This document shows, piece by piece, positions 15,061 to 23,495 of a stretch of DNA of 64,000 bases. Positions within the stretch are counted from its first letter, which is position 1, and every line of letters begins with the position of its first letter. This DNA is from Anthropogastromicrobium aceti (GTDB lineage: Bacteria > Bacillota > Clostridia > Lachnospirales > Lachnospiraceae), in the NCBI RefSeq assembly GCF_025567095.1, contig NZ_JAOQJH010000018.1; one strand, given 5' to 3'. The translations under genes and the position numbers were made by a program. The notes under the pieces are model-generated. The model saw only the letters and a program-made list of their open reading frames with translations, had not been told where the DNA came from and did not search any database.

Positions 15061-16305
15061 ATGAATTATAAAAAGCGCAGAGATGAAGTATTATCAAAGA
15101 TGGAGAAAAATTCTGTTCTGGTCCTTTATTCAGGAGTGAGACATCATGTGAGTGCAGATGAGTATGCACCATTTGAGGCAAACAGAAACTTCTTTTATCT
15201 TACAGGCATTCGCCGCGAGAATATGATGTTAATTTTGGATAATGCGACTGAGGAGCCGACAGAGACGCTTCTTATTGAGGAGGCTGATCCAGACCGCGAG
15301 CGTTGGATGGGAAAGAAGATGACCGTCGATGAGGCAAAGGCGCAGGCACAGATCGAGAAGGTTGGCTTTATCGACACCGAGAAAGGTATCATCAACCGTA
15401 TGCTGACAAGAGAGGATGTCTATACCGTATATTTTGATACTTACCGTCATGATATCGATGATCTTGAAGATTACAACATGATGAAAGCACGCGAGTTTGC
15501 ACAGAAGTACCCGGGTGTGCGCGTAAAGGATTGTGCACCGATCATCGCTGAGATGAGAATGCAGAAGGACGAGGATGAGGTTTCCTTGATCCGTGAGGCA
15601 ATCAAGCTTACAGATGGCGGATTAAAGAATTTGATGACCAACTTGACACCAGGTCAGATGGAATATCAGGCACAGGCTGATTTTGAGTACAGCATTAAGA
15701 GAAATGGTGCTGACGGCGTTGCATTCCATACTATCGCAGGAAGCGGTATCAATGGAACTATGCTTCATTATGTAACAAATGAATGCGAGTGCAAGGATAA
15801 TACATTGCTTCTTCTTGATCTGGGTGCGAAGTATAAGGGTTACTGCGCTGATATCACCAGAACCTATCCTGTAAACGGTAAATTTACTGAAAAGCAGCGT
15901 ATGGTTTATGAGGTTGTGCTGGCTGCAAACCGCGCTGTTGCAAAGACGGCAAAGCCGGGTATGACACTTCGCGAGTTAAATGATGTGTGTAAGAAGGTTC
16001 TTGCCGAAGGCTGCATTCGTATGGGGCTGATTGAGAAGGAAGAGGAGATTGGAAAATATTACATGCACGGTGTTTCTCACCATCTTGGAATTGATGTTCA
16101 TGATGTAAGCGTTGCCTCCAACAGCAAGCTTCGCCCAGGTGCTGTCATTTCCGATGAGCCAGGTCTGTACATTGATGAATGGGAGATCGGAATCCGTGTT
16201 GAAGATGACCTTTTGATCACGGAAGACGGATGCGAGTGCCTGTCTGAGGACGTAATGCGCACCCCGGATGAAATCGAAGCATTCATGGCAGAGGCACACA
16301 AGTAA
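15061..16305 (+). CDS. Aminopeptidase P / Xaa-Pro aminopeptidase (M24B)
   Basis: A cytoplasmic metallopeptidase that removes the N-terminal residue before proline; 414 residues. The N-terminal AMP_N domain has NRNFFYLTGIRRENMML; the pita-bread domain carries the five metal ligands: Asp in LLDLGAKYKGYCADITRTYP (two Asp, about 253 and 264), His in HGVSHHLGIDVHD near 339, Glu in SDEPGLYI and Glu in GIRVEDDLL. The start at 15061 has AAAAGAGG upstream; further upstream in-frame ATGs are poorer. A degraded paralogue lies at 38757-39628. Confidence 0.92.
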   Translation: MNYKKRRDEVLSKMEKNSVLVLYSGVRHHVSADEYAPFEANRNFFYLTGIRRENMMLILDNATEEPTETLLIEEADPDRERWMGKKMTVDEAKAQAQIEKVGFIDTEKGIINRMLTREDVYTVYFDTYRHDIDDLEDYNMMKAREFAQKYPGVRVKDCAPIIAEMRMQKDEDEVSLIREAIKLTDGGLKNLMTNLTPGQMEYQAQADFEYSIKRNGADGVAFHTIAGSGINGTMLHYVTNECECKDNTLLLLDLGAKYKGYCADITRTYPVNGKFTEKQRMVYEVVLAANRAVAKTAKPGMTLRELNDVCKKVLAEGCIRMGLIEKEEEIGKYYMHGVSHHLGIDVHDVSVASNSKLRPGAVISDEPGLYIDEWEIGIRVEDDLLITEDGCECLSEDVMRTPDEIEAFMAEAHK

Positions 16306-16376
16306 TAACTTCTTGTTGCGAAGGGTTCTAATTTTTGATAGAATGAAATTATTCATATCCAAGGAGGCGCCAAAAG

Positions 16377-17420
16377 GTGAAAAAGTATAAGAAAGTATTG
16401 ATAGACGCTATCCTGTTTTTTGTAATTATAGGATTGACACTGTATGGTGTTTTCCATGGGGAGGATCTTTCAGGACTTAAAGATGCAATTAAAGAAAGTA
16501 ATATCCTGTGGCTAATTCCAGCAGTCCCGCTTGTGTTATTTTTTATCGCTGGCGAGAGTATTGTCATATGGCATATGCTGGATTGCTACGGGATTTATGT
16601 AAAGGAACGGCTTTGTTTTCTTTTTTCAGCAGTAGGATTTTTCTTTAGCTGCGTCACACCGTCAGCGACGGGTGGACAGCCGATGCAGATTTACTTTATG
16701 AAAAAGGAAGACATTCCTGTTCCGATAGCAACGGTTATTTTGCTTGTTGTCACGATTACGTATAAGTTTGTACTTGTCGTTGTGGGCATAGGTTTGTGGC
16801 TGTTTGCAGGGGGATTTTTAGCAGAGTATGTGGCAGAAGCGAGATGGGTCTTTTATCTGGGCATTTTGTTGAATGTCGGCTGTGTGATACTTATGTGCGT
16901 AGTCGTATTTCATCCGTCATTTGCCAAAAAGACATTAATACTCGGAGCAAAGCTTCTGGAACGGATACACATTTTAAAACATAAAGAAGAACGCTTAGAT
17001 AAAATAGAGCGCTCCATGAATCATTATCATGAGGCAGCCGAGTTTATGAGCAGTCATTGGGGGATGATTGCAAGAGTTTTTGTAATCACGGTTGTACAGC
17101 GATTTGCAATGTTTGCTGTAACATATTTTGTTTATCGCGCGTTTTCTTTAAACAGTATGAATTTTTTTGAGGTCATGTTTTTACAGGCTGTTATATCGGT
17201 GTCAGTTGATATGCTTCCGCTGCCAGGTGGAATGGGTATCAGTGAGGGATTGTTTATGGTGATCTTTAAAAAAGTATTTGGGGAGGCACTTTTGATTCCG
17301 GGACTGATTTTAAGCCGTGGACTTGGCTATTACAGTGAGCTGTTTTTATCAGCAATATTTACGCTTGTAGCTGTGGTAGTATTTCAGGTGCGTGAACACA
17401 AAAAAAGTAAAGTAAAATAA
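16377..17420 (+). CDS. Flippase-like membrane protein (LPG synthase transmembrane / UPF0104 family)
   Basis: A 347-residue protein with about eight membrane segments, matching the N-terminal flippase-like region of MprF without the lysyl-transferase domain. Conserved features include FSCVTPSATGGQP near 86-98 and PLPGGMGISEGLF near 279-291. The GTG start follows AAGGAGG. Next to phosphatidylserine synthase and decarboxylase, a role in aminophospholipid or glycolipid handling is plausible; the substrate is unknown. Confidence 0.85.
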   Translation: MKKYKKVLIDAILFFVIIGLTLYGVFHGEDLSGLKDAIKESNILWLIPAVPLVLFFIAGESIVIWHMLDCYGIYVKERLCFLFSAVGFFFSCVTPSATGGQPMQIYFMKKEDIPVPIATVILLVVTITYKFVLVVVGIGLWLFAGGFLAEYVAEARWVFYLGILLNVGCVILMCVVVFHPSFAKKTLILGAKLLERIHILKHKEERLDKIERSMNHYHEAAEFMSSHWGMIARVFVITVVQRFAMFAVTYFVYRAFSLNSMNFFEVMFLQAVISVSVDMLPLPGGMGISEGLFMVIFKKVFGEALLIPGLILSRGLGYYSELFLSAIFTLVAVVVFQVREHKKSKVK

Positions 17421-17474
17421 GAAAATCCGGACTCAGATATGCGCTTATGTTAATGGCAGTTCACAGGATGGATT

Positions 17475-18167
17475 ATGAGGGATACAATGATAGGATTTTA
17501 TGATTATACAGTAATATTGACATACATAAGCTTGGCATCATCAATCTTGGGAATGATTAGTGCCTGCTATGCAAGAATAGGCTGGGCAATCTTTTTTCTG
17601 GGTATGTCTGGTCTTCTTGATACATTTGATGGCAAGGTAGCCAGAACAAAGAAAAACAGAACAGAGGATCAGAAACGCTTTGGCATTCAGATAGACTCGC
17701 TTTGTGATATTGTCTGCTTTGGCGTCTGCCCTGTAATTATCTGTTGGTTTTCAGGAATGCAGACACCGTGGGAAGTTTCAATTTTGATTTTTTATTGTCT
17801 GGCGGGATTGATTCGTCTGGCATATTATAATGTAATGGAAGAGAAGCGTCAGCAGGAGACTGATGAAAAGAGAAAGTATTATCAGGGTCTTCCGATCACT
17901 TCTATTGCAGTCATTTTACCATTTTTGTATGCAATCTCAAATCTGTGTCAGGATAATTTTGAGATCGTGCTGAGTCTTGCGATGCTGCTTACCGGTCTTT
18001 TATTTGTACTTAATTTTAAATTTCCAAAGCCGAACAACAAACAGCTTACTGTGCTGATCATTGTTGTGGCAGCAGTTGTTCTGTACCTTCTGTTTTGCTT
18101 TAACTGGAAGGAATATTATGGCTGGAATTTATCTGATCTAATGTTCTGGAAACACAAAAAAGGATAA
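17475..18167 (+). CDS. pssA: CDP-diacylglycerol-serine O-phosphatidyltransferase
   Basis: Makes phosphatidylserine from CDP-diacylglycerol and serine in the membrane. The 230-residue protein has the CDP-alcohol signature D-G-x2-A-R-x(n)-G-x3-D-x3-D, visible as DTFDGKVAR then FGIQIDSLCD (about 47-78), and six or so membrane segments. The eight-residue spacing between AR and G in the strict signature is a little longer here, as in other class II PssA. Its stop is 10 bp before psd. A second in-frame ATG at 17487 is an alternative start. Confidence 0.88.
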   Translation: MRDTMIGFYDYTVILTYISLASSILGMISACYARIGWAIFFLGMSGLLDTFDGKVARTKKNRTEDQKRFGIQIDSLCDIVCFGVCPVIICWFSGMQTPWEVSILIFYCLAGLIRLAYYNVMEEKRQQETDEKRKYYQGLPITSIAVILPFLYAISNLCQDNFEIVLSLAMLLTGLLFVLNFKFPKPNNKQLTVLIIVVAAVVLYLLFCFNWKEYYGWNLSDLMFWKHKKG

Positions 18168-18176
18168 GACAAAATT

Positions 18177-19019
18177 ATGAAAGAAAAAACAAGCAGACTT
18201 TTAACATTTTTATATACAACATCAGTTGGAAATAGACTTCTTCGTATTCTTGTCAGTCCGGCAGTATCGAAGGCGGCAGGATGTGTGATGAACAGCAGAT
18301 TATCTTTGATTGCTGTTTCTGGCTTTATAAAGTCACAAAATATTGATGTGTCAGAGTTTGAAAAAACAAGTTTTTCTTCCTATAATGATTTCTTTACAAG
18401 AAAGCTAAAACCAGATGCAAGATTACTGGCGCAGGGAGATGATATACTTATCAGTCCATGTGATGCAAAGCTTACGATTTTTCCAATCACGAATGATTCA
18501 CGCTTTTTGATCAAACAAGGTCAGTATACAGTACAGAGTCTGCTTCGTGATGAAAAACTGGCAAAACAGTTTGAAGGCGGTATTTTGTGGCAGCTTCGCT
18601 TAAGTGTAGATGATTATCACCGCTATATTTATCCAGTGAGCGGCAGACGTTCTCATGAGCGCACAATTAATGGTGTTTTCCATACGGTGCAGCCGATTGC
18701 GCTTGAACATTGCCCAGTATATAAGGAAAACACCAGAAAGTATTGTATTATTAAGACGAATGAATTTGGCACGATTTTAATGATGGAAGTCGGTGCAATG
18801 ATGGTTGGACGAATTACCAACCATGAAGCAGAGCCAGGTTATGTGACTCGCGGCGAGGAAAAAGGATATTTTGAATTTGGCGGCTCTACCATTATACTTC
18901 TGACGCAAAAAGGTGCTGTTCTTCCAAGAAAGAATATTTTGTACCGAAGCGCCAGGGGAGAAGAAACGCGTATAAGACAGGGAGAAAAGATAGGAAAAGT
19001 TAATAATAATCAGCGATGA
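18177..19019 (+). CDS. psd: Phosphatidylserine decarboxylase
   Basis: Converts phosphatidylserine to phosphatidylethanolamine; 280 residues. The self-cleavage site appears as GGST in FEFGGSTIILL (about 236-246), where the Ser becomes the pyruvoyl group. The upstream conserved DDYHRYIYPVSG near 145 is also present. It is the last gene of the lipid operon and ends 5 bp from the end of the convergent histidine kinase gene, with no room for a separate terminator. Confidence 0.93.
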   Translation: MKEKTSRLLTFLYTTSVGNRLLRILVSPAVSKAAGCVMNSRLSLIAVSGFIKSQNIDVSEFEKTSFSSYNDFFTRKLKPDARLLAQGDDILISPCDAKLTIFPITNDSRFLIKQGQYTVQSLLRDEKLAKQFEGGILWQLRLSVDDYHRYIYPVSGRRSHERTINGVFHTVQPIALEHCPVYKENTRKYCIIKTNEFGTILMMEVGAMMVGRITNHEAEPGYVTRGEEKGYFEFGGSTIILLTQKGAVLPRKNILYRSARGEETRIRQGEKIGKVNNNQR

Positions 19020-19023
19020 TTTT

Positions 19024-20190
19024 TTACAGCGGCAGCTTAAGGATGATAGTACTTCCTTCGCTGTCGCTTTCGCTTACATAAACTGTTCCATTATGAAGCT
19101 GTGCAATTTCGGCAACTAGTGCAAGTCCAAGACCGGCACCGCCCATTGTGCGGCTTCTTGATTTATCAACACAGAAAAAAGGTGTAAAGATTTTTTCTTG
19201 ATTTTCAGGAGCAATGCCAATTCCTGTATCCTTGATGCTAATTAAGGCAAATCCATTTTCATCTTTTATATTAATGTGCACACTTCCATCGGGATGATTG
19301 TACTTGATTGCATTTTCAACAAGATTAAAAACAGCACGGTAGAGAAGAAGATAGCTTCCAGTGACGATACAGTCTGTTTCAGATTGGGAAAGCTTAATCT
19401 GCTTTTGATCAGCAATTGGTGCAAGATCACAGAGAACTTCATCAGCGAGTGCTGCAAGGCTTATTGTATCAGAGCGTTTTACACGCTGCATTCCAGTCAT
19501 ATCAAGCAAAATCGAAGCTAAATGGCTAAGACGGTTTGTCTGCTCAAGAATCGTGGAAAAAAGTGTCTGGTATTCTGAAACGGAAGGTTCTTTCTTTTTG
19601 GAAAATACTTCAAGATTTGTCTGCATTACAGCAAGCGGAGTTCGAAGCTCATGGGCTGCGTTGGCAGAAAACTGCTTTTGAACGTCAAATGCGTTATTCA
19701 AACGGGCAAGCATCTGATTAAAGGCTTCTGTCAGCTTAGAAATTTCATCATGGCTTTCTGGAACATCAATGGAAACAGAAAGATTCTGTGCCTGAATATC
19801 AGAAATTTTTTTACTGAGGCTGCGAAGCGGAGCAAGGCTTTTACGTGTAAGAAACCAAGTTGACAGACTGCTTATTAAAATAACAACAATGGTTACAGCA
19901 AGACTTTTGATCATGAAAAGCTGCTTTGTCTGGGCAAGCTGATCATTAATTTGCGGAAACAGCATAGATGGATCAACCTGAAATGTGATAGGGGAAGAGT
20001 CATTCTGATCAATATGGATCGCGTAATCGTGCAGATCATCCATTCCAGAGACGGCAGAATGACTTATAAAAAAATACATAAAAATGCAGGCAACTGTGAC
20101 AAGAAGTGTTGTCAGCGCAGTAAGACGCCATTGAAGCGTCATTTTTGCAAAGAAGGAGCGCAGAGGCGCTTTTTTTTGTGTGTGAGTCAT
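19024..20190 (-). CDS. Sensor histidine kinase (OmpR/EnvZ class)
   Basis: A two-transmembrane sensor of 388 residues. The first helix is near 15-35, a short extracellular loop of about 50 residues follows, then the second helix near 85, a HAMP linker, the HisKA box FSANAAHELRTPLAV with the phospho-His near 178, and the ATPase domain with NLVENAIKYNH, DTGIGIAPENQ and GGAGLGLALV. The start at 20190 follows AAGGAAAGGA; an earlier ATG at 20223 overlaps the regulator gene more. The small sensor loop fits envelope or redox stress sensing. It is cotranscribed with the regulator at 20216. Confidence 0.9.
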   Translation of the reverse strand: MTHTQKKAPLRSFFAKMTLQWRLTALTTLLVTVACIFMYFFISHSAVSGMDDLHDYAIHIDQNDSSPITFQVDPSMLFPQINDQLAQTKQLFMIKSLAVTIVVILISSLSTWFLTRKSLAPLRSLSKKISDIQAQNLSVSIDVPESHDEISKLTEAFNQMLARLNNAFDVQKQFSANAAHELRTPLAVMQTNLEVFSKKKEPSVSEYQTLFSTILEQTNRLSHLASILLDMTGMQRVKRSDTISLAALADEVLCDLAPIADQKQIKLSQSETDCIVTGSYLLLYRAVFNLVENAIKYNHPDGSVHINIKDENGFALISIKDTGIGIAPENQEKIFTPFFCVDKSRSRTMGGAGLGLALVAEIAQLHNGTVYVSESDSEGSTIILKLPL

Positions 20191-20215
20191 AAGAATCCTT
20201 TCCTTATTTAAATGT

Positions 20216-20899
20216 TTAATCATTACAGCAGTCTGCGTTAAGCAGATATCCTTCGCCTATCTTATTTTGAATAGGATCGTATCCAAGAGCTGCGCGAAGC
20301 TTCTTTCTAAGCGATGAGATATGAACACGGATGGAATTACTGAAGCTGTTGACACTTCCGTCCCAGATATGCTCAATCAATTCTTCAGGACTGATTACCC
20401 GATCTGGATGAAGAAGAAAATATTCTAACAGGCTGCTTTCTTTTCGCGTTAGGGAAAGTGGCATATGATCAATCTGGGCAAGTCTTGTTTTTGTGTCAAA
20501 TGATATGCGGCCGCAAGTCAGGCAGATATTTTCCTGAATAAATTTGCGCCGTGTGAGGCTTCGTATTCTAGCCTCAAGCTCTTCAAAATGGAAAGGTTTT
20601 GTAAGATAATCATTTGCACCAAGATCAAGTCCCTCCACCTTATCCTGAATTTGAGTTCTGGCAGAAAGGATGATAACTGGTGTGGATGAGTTTTCAGCGC
20701 GAAGCTGCTGTAAAATGGAAAGACCGTCCATTCCTGGAAGATTAAGGTCAAGCAAAATAAGATCGAATGGTTCTGTCAGACAAAGATCTAGTCCTTCATT
20801 TCCGTCCATGCAGGTGTCCACCTCGTATCCATCAAGGCGAAGTCCTTCAGCGATAGAGCTGCAAAGCTGTGCTTCATCTTCGATTACTAAAATATGCAT
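20216..20899 (-). CDS. OmpR-family response regulator
   Basis: A 227-residue regulator. The receiver domain has the acidic pair EDE near 8, phospho-Asp in LILLDLNLPGMDG near 51, Thr/Ser in IILSAR and Lys in LTKPF. The C-terminal winged helix is about 130-220, with LTRKESSLLEYFLLHP and VRVHISSLRKKL-type residues (RVHISSLRKKL). It is divergent from the TlpA operon; an inverted repeat in between (20964-20988) is a candidate target. Confidence 0.92.
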   Translation of the reverse strand: MHILVIEDEAQLCSSIAEGLRLDGYEVDTCMDGNEGLDLCLTEPFDLILLDLNLPGMDGLSILQQLRAENSSTPVIILSARTQIQDKVEGLDLGANDYLTKPFHFEELEARIRSLTRRKFIQENICLTCGRISFDTKTRLAQIDHMPLSLTRKESSLLEYFLLHPDRVISPEELIEHIWDGSVNSFSNSIRVHISSLRKKLRAALGYDPIQNKIGEGYLLNADCCND

Positions 20900-20963
20900 A
20901 TCTTCATTCCCCTTTCAAAAATAGTTATTTTTTTTAAGTATATCATACGAATAATAAAATAGT

Positions 20964-20988
20964 TGTTAAAAAATAAAATTTCTTAACA
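20964..20988. promoter_or_regulatory. Inverted repeat between the two-component system and TlpA operon
   Basis: TGTTAA (20964-20969) and TTAACA (20983-20988) are exact inverted copies separated by 13 bp. A TATAAT lies at about 21011 before the TlpA gene. It could be a binding site for the adjacent OmpR-type regulator. Confidence 0.45.
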
Positions 20989-21054
20989 CTGATTTTATAC
21001 AGCGTATGTTATAATCGCCTCAGATCAAAACAAAGAAAGGAAGGATCATAAGAA

Positions 21055-22278
21055 ATGAGAAGAAATAGATTACATATTGGAGTATTAGTAAAGGCATATT
21101 TAGCAGCAGGTGTGATTGGAGTATCATCCTTAGGTGCATTTGCAGCACCTGTATTTGCAGCAAAGAATGATAGCAACAAGGAGACAACGACTGGAGAGGC
21201 AATCCCGGCAGGAGAGGCAGTCTCGGCAGGAGAAGCAGTCCCGGCAGGAGAAGCAGTCCCGGCAGGAGAAGCAGTTTCCTCCGATATGATCTCTGGAACA
21301 TTTACACCATCTGAGATTTCCTGGAAGGTTCAGGATTCTTATGAGTTTCCATTCATGGGTCTGAATTTTACATTAACAGATAAGCTGTTAAAGCAGATGG
21401 AAGATGGAAAGGTTGCAATGCTGACAGATGAGAACTGGAATGAGGAAGGCGATGCAATTTCTTATGCATTCTTTAGCTGGTATACAATGACAGAAGAGCA
21501 GCGTGATGCTGTCATTGAGAAAATGGGAACTGGCTATGATGACTGGGTAAAGAGTCTTGGAAAGATTGGAACTCTTGGAGTATACAGTACAGATGTGACA
21601 GATCAGTTAGATGAACTGACTGGTTGCACAGAGCACACAAAGCTTGGCGAGAGCAGTGATGGAAAATATGAGTATTATTTAAGTATTAGCAAGGATGCAG
21701 ATAAGAAGCTGAAAAAGGAATTAGAAAAGACAAAGACAGAGCTGACTGACATGGCAGAATTTCAGCAGATGTCCGCATTCGATCAGCCAATCGATATGGT
21801 GCAGCAGGATGGCGATAATGTTGGAAAGTTTGAGATGACAGGTATTGATAAGAAAACTTATACTGAGGATATGTTTAGTGAGTATGATCTTACACTGGTA
21901 AATGTATTTACAACATGGTGCTCTCCATGTGTTAATGAGATTCCGGAGCTTGAGAAGCTGTATCAGGAGCTTAAGGATCAGGGCGTTGGTGTAACAGGTG
22001 TTGTATTAGATACGGCAGACAGCGAAGGCAATCAGGACGAACAGGCCATCAAAAAGGCAGAGCTTCTTCAGGAAAAGACAAAGGCTACCTATCCATTCCT
22101 GATCCCGGACAAGAATATGATGAATGGACGTCTTCAGGGCATCTCCGCATTCCCGGAAACCTTCTTTGTAGATAAAAATGGAAACATTGTAGGCGAAACA
22201 TATTCTGGAAGCCATACACTTGAAGAGTGGAAGGAAATTGTGGAAAAAGAGTTAAGCGCAATCAAGGAAAATAATTGA
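21055..22278 (+). CDS. Secreted TlpA/ResA-type thioredoxin-like protein with N-terminal repeats
   Basis: Predicted extracytoplasmic thiol-disulfide protein, 407 residues. A signal peptide ends near VFA-AKND (about 36); no lipobox cysteine is present. Residues about 47-76 are five GEA(V/I)(P/S)A repeats, then a domain of unknown type (about 80-245), and a thioredoxin fold with TTWCSPCVNEIP (CxxC near 287-290) and a cis-Pro region FPETFFVDKNG. The AGAAAGGAAGG site precedes the ATG. It is followed at once by a small CxxC membrane protein and a 4Fe-4S membrane protein, a set seen together in Clostridia that suggests electron transfer from the cytoplasm to exported thiols. Confidence 0.88.
   Translation: MRRNRLHIGVLVKAYLAAGVIGVSSLGAFAAPVFAAKNDSNKETTTGEAIPAGEAVSAGEAVPAGEAVPAGEAVSSDMISGTFTPSEISWKVQDSYEFPFMGLNFTLTDKLLKQMEDGKVAMLTDENWNEEGDAISYAFFSWYTMTEEQRDAVIEKMGTGYDDWVKSLGKIGTLGVYSTDVTDQLDELTGCTEHTKLGESSDGKYEYYLSISKDADKKLKKELEKTKTELTDMAEFQQMSAFDQPIDMVQQDGDNVGKFEMTGIDKKTYTEDMFSEYDLTLVNVFTTWCSPCVNEIPELEKLYQELKDQGVGVTGVVLDTADSEGNQDEQAIKKAELLQEKTKATYPFLIPDKNMMNGRLQGISAFPETFFVDKNGNIVGETYSGSHTLEEWKEIVEKELSAIKENN
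21193..21282 (+). repeat. Five tandem 18-bp repeats in the TlpA gene
   Basis: Five copies of an 18-bp unit (GGAGARGCARTYYCGGCA) encode GEAIPA, GEAVSA, GEAVPA, GEAVPA and GEAVSS. The DNA copies are almost identical, so the copy number could vary in phase without breaking the gene. Confidence 0.9.
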
Positions 22279-22279
22279 T

Positions 22280-22462
22280 ATGAAAATAATGCAAAATAAA
22301 ATGGTGTCTAGGGCGAATGCAGCCCTGGACTCCAAATGGACAGGACTTTGTCTGGCAGTGGTCGGACTGTTGATGATGGCGTTTGGTATTTTTCGCGGTG
22401 AGATGGCAGTTGTATTTACTAAGGCGATTAATATTTGTATGGAGTGTATAGGAATTGGATAA
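22280..22462 (+). CDS. Small membrane protein with CxxC (CD1871A-type)
   Basis: A 60-residue protein with one hydrophobic helix (about 23-42) and a C-terminal ICMECIGIG, a CxxC just outside or at the membrane. This small family is known as CD1871A-type CXXC proteins and is usually encoded between a TlpA-like thioredoxin and a 4Fe-4S membrane protein, as here. It starts one base after the TlpA stop and its stop is 4 bp before the next ATG. It is probably the transmembrane thiol relay of the module; that function is inferred. Confidence 0.82.
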   Translation: MKIMQNKMVSRANAALDSKWTGLCLAVVGLLMMAFGIFRGEMAVVFTKAINICMECIGIG

Positions 22463-22466
22463 GAAA

Positions 22467-23357
22467 ATGGCTCAGGAAAAAACAAGTAAGAAAAAAACAA
22501 ATAAAGTAAGTGATGCAAAGCGCCATGGCATTCAGGCAGTGTGGGCATTTTTGACAAACAGCCATGTATCAGGCTTTGTAACAGGAAAAATTTACACGGG
22601 AAAATTAAAAAATGTCTGCGTACCTGGACTCAACTGTTATTCCTGTCCAGGAGCTGTCGGAGCCTGTCCAATAGGTTCTTTGCAGGCTGTTGTGGGCAGC
22701 TGGAATTTTAAGATGGCTTATTATGTTGTTGGCTTTTTGATTTTTATTGGAGCCATTTTTGGAAGACTGATCTGTGGCTTTTTATGTCCATTTGGACTAA
22801 TACAGGATCTGTTAAATAAAATTCCTTTTCCGAAAAAAATTCGTACCTTTAAGGGAGATAAGTTGCTTCGCAAGCTGAAATATGTAATATTTGCTGTGTT
22901 TGTTATTTTGCTTCCTATGTTTTTAGTGGACATTATGGGACAGGGCTCACCATATTTTTGCAAGCTTATATGTCCGGCTGGAACGCTTGAGGGTGGTATA
23001 CCGCTTGCACTGTTAAATAAATCAATGCGCAGTGCACTTGGTGCTCTGTATGTTTGGAAGAATGCAATTTTGGTTGTAACAATCATTCTCTCAATTATAA
23101 TTTACAGACCATTCTGCAAATATATTTGTCCGCTTGGAGCATTTTACTCCGTTTTCAACAAAGTATCGTTTTTCAAATATCGTGTCAACAAAGAAAAATG
23201 TGTTGGCTGTGGAAAATGCGCAAAGGTTTGTCGTATGCAGGTAGATCCTGTTGTAAACGCAAACAGCCTAGAGTGCATTCGCTGCGGACGCTGTAAGCAG
23301 GCTTGTCCAACAGGAGCCATTAGTTGTGGTGTAAGTAGGGAAAAAAATAATATATAA
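22467..23357 (+). CDS. 4Fe-4S membrane protein (NapH/YccM-like)
   Basis: A 296-residue polytopic iron-sulfur protein. Four to five membrane helices surround paired Cys motifs, including NCYSCPGAVGACP near 57-69, GFLCPFGLIQDLL, KLICPAGTLEGG and KYICPLGAF. Two C-terminal ferredoxin motifs follow: CVGCGKCAKVC near 251 and CIRCGRCKQACP near 275. NapH-type proteins pass electrons across the membrane. With the TlpA protein and the CxxC peptide it probably reduces extracytoplasmic thiols. The start at 22467 is chosen because the TTG at 22455 overlaps the preceding stop. Confidence 0.88.
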   Translation: MAQEKTSKKKTNKVSDAKRHGIQAVWAFLTNSHVSGFVTGKIYTGKLKNVCVPGLNCYSCPGAVGACPIGSLQAVVGSWNFKMAYYVVGFLIFIGAIFGRLICGFLCPFGLIQDLLNKIPFPKKIRTFKGDKLLRKLKYVIFAVFVILLPMFLVDIMGQGSPYFCKLICPAGTLEGGIPLALLNKSMRSALGALYVWKNAILVVTIILSIIIYRPFCKYICPLGAFYSVFNKVSFFKYRVNKEKCVGCGKCAKVCRMQVDPVVNANSLECIRCGRCKQACPTGAISCGVSREKNNI

Positions 23358-23377
23358 AATTAGAATAACTTTACATC

Positions 23378-23407
23378 TGGCAAGGCGAAAAAAGCCTTGC
23401 CTTTTTT
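23378..23407 (+). terminator. Terminator of the TlpA operon
   Basis: GGCAAGGC (23378-23385), loop GAAAAAA, GCCTTGCC (23393-23400), then seven T. Confidence 0.92.
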
Positions 23408-23495
23408 TGTGAAAAAGCGTAAAGTGAACCTTGTAACATTGAGAATGAATCTGGTGCTAGAAAAATTTGACGAGAGAAAAAGGAGAGAAAAAGCG

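Noticed and set aside
21193..21282. CRISPR-like short tandem repeat
   Set aside because: The units are contiguous 18-bp copies within a coding sequence, without spacers.
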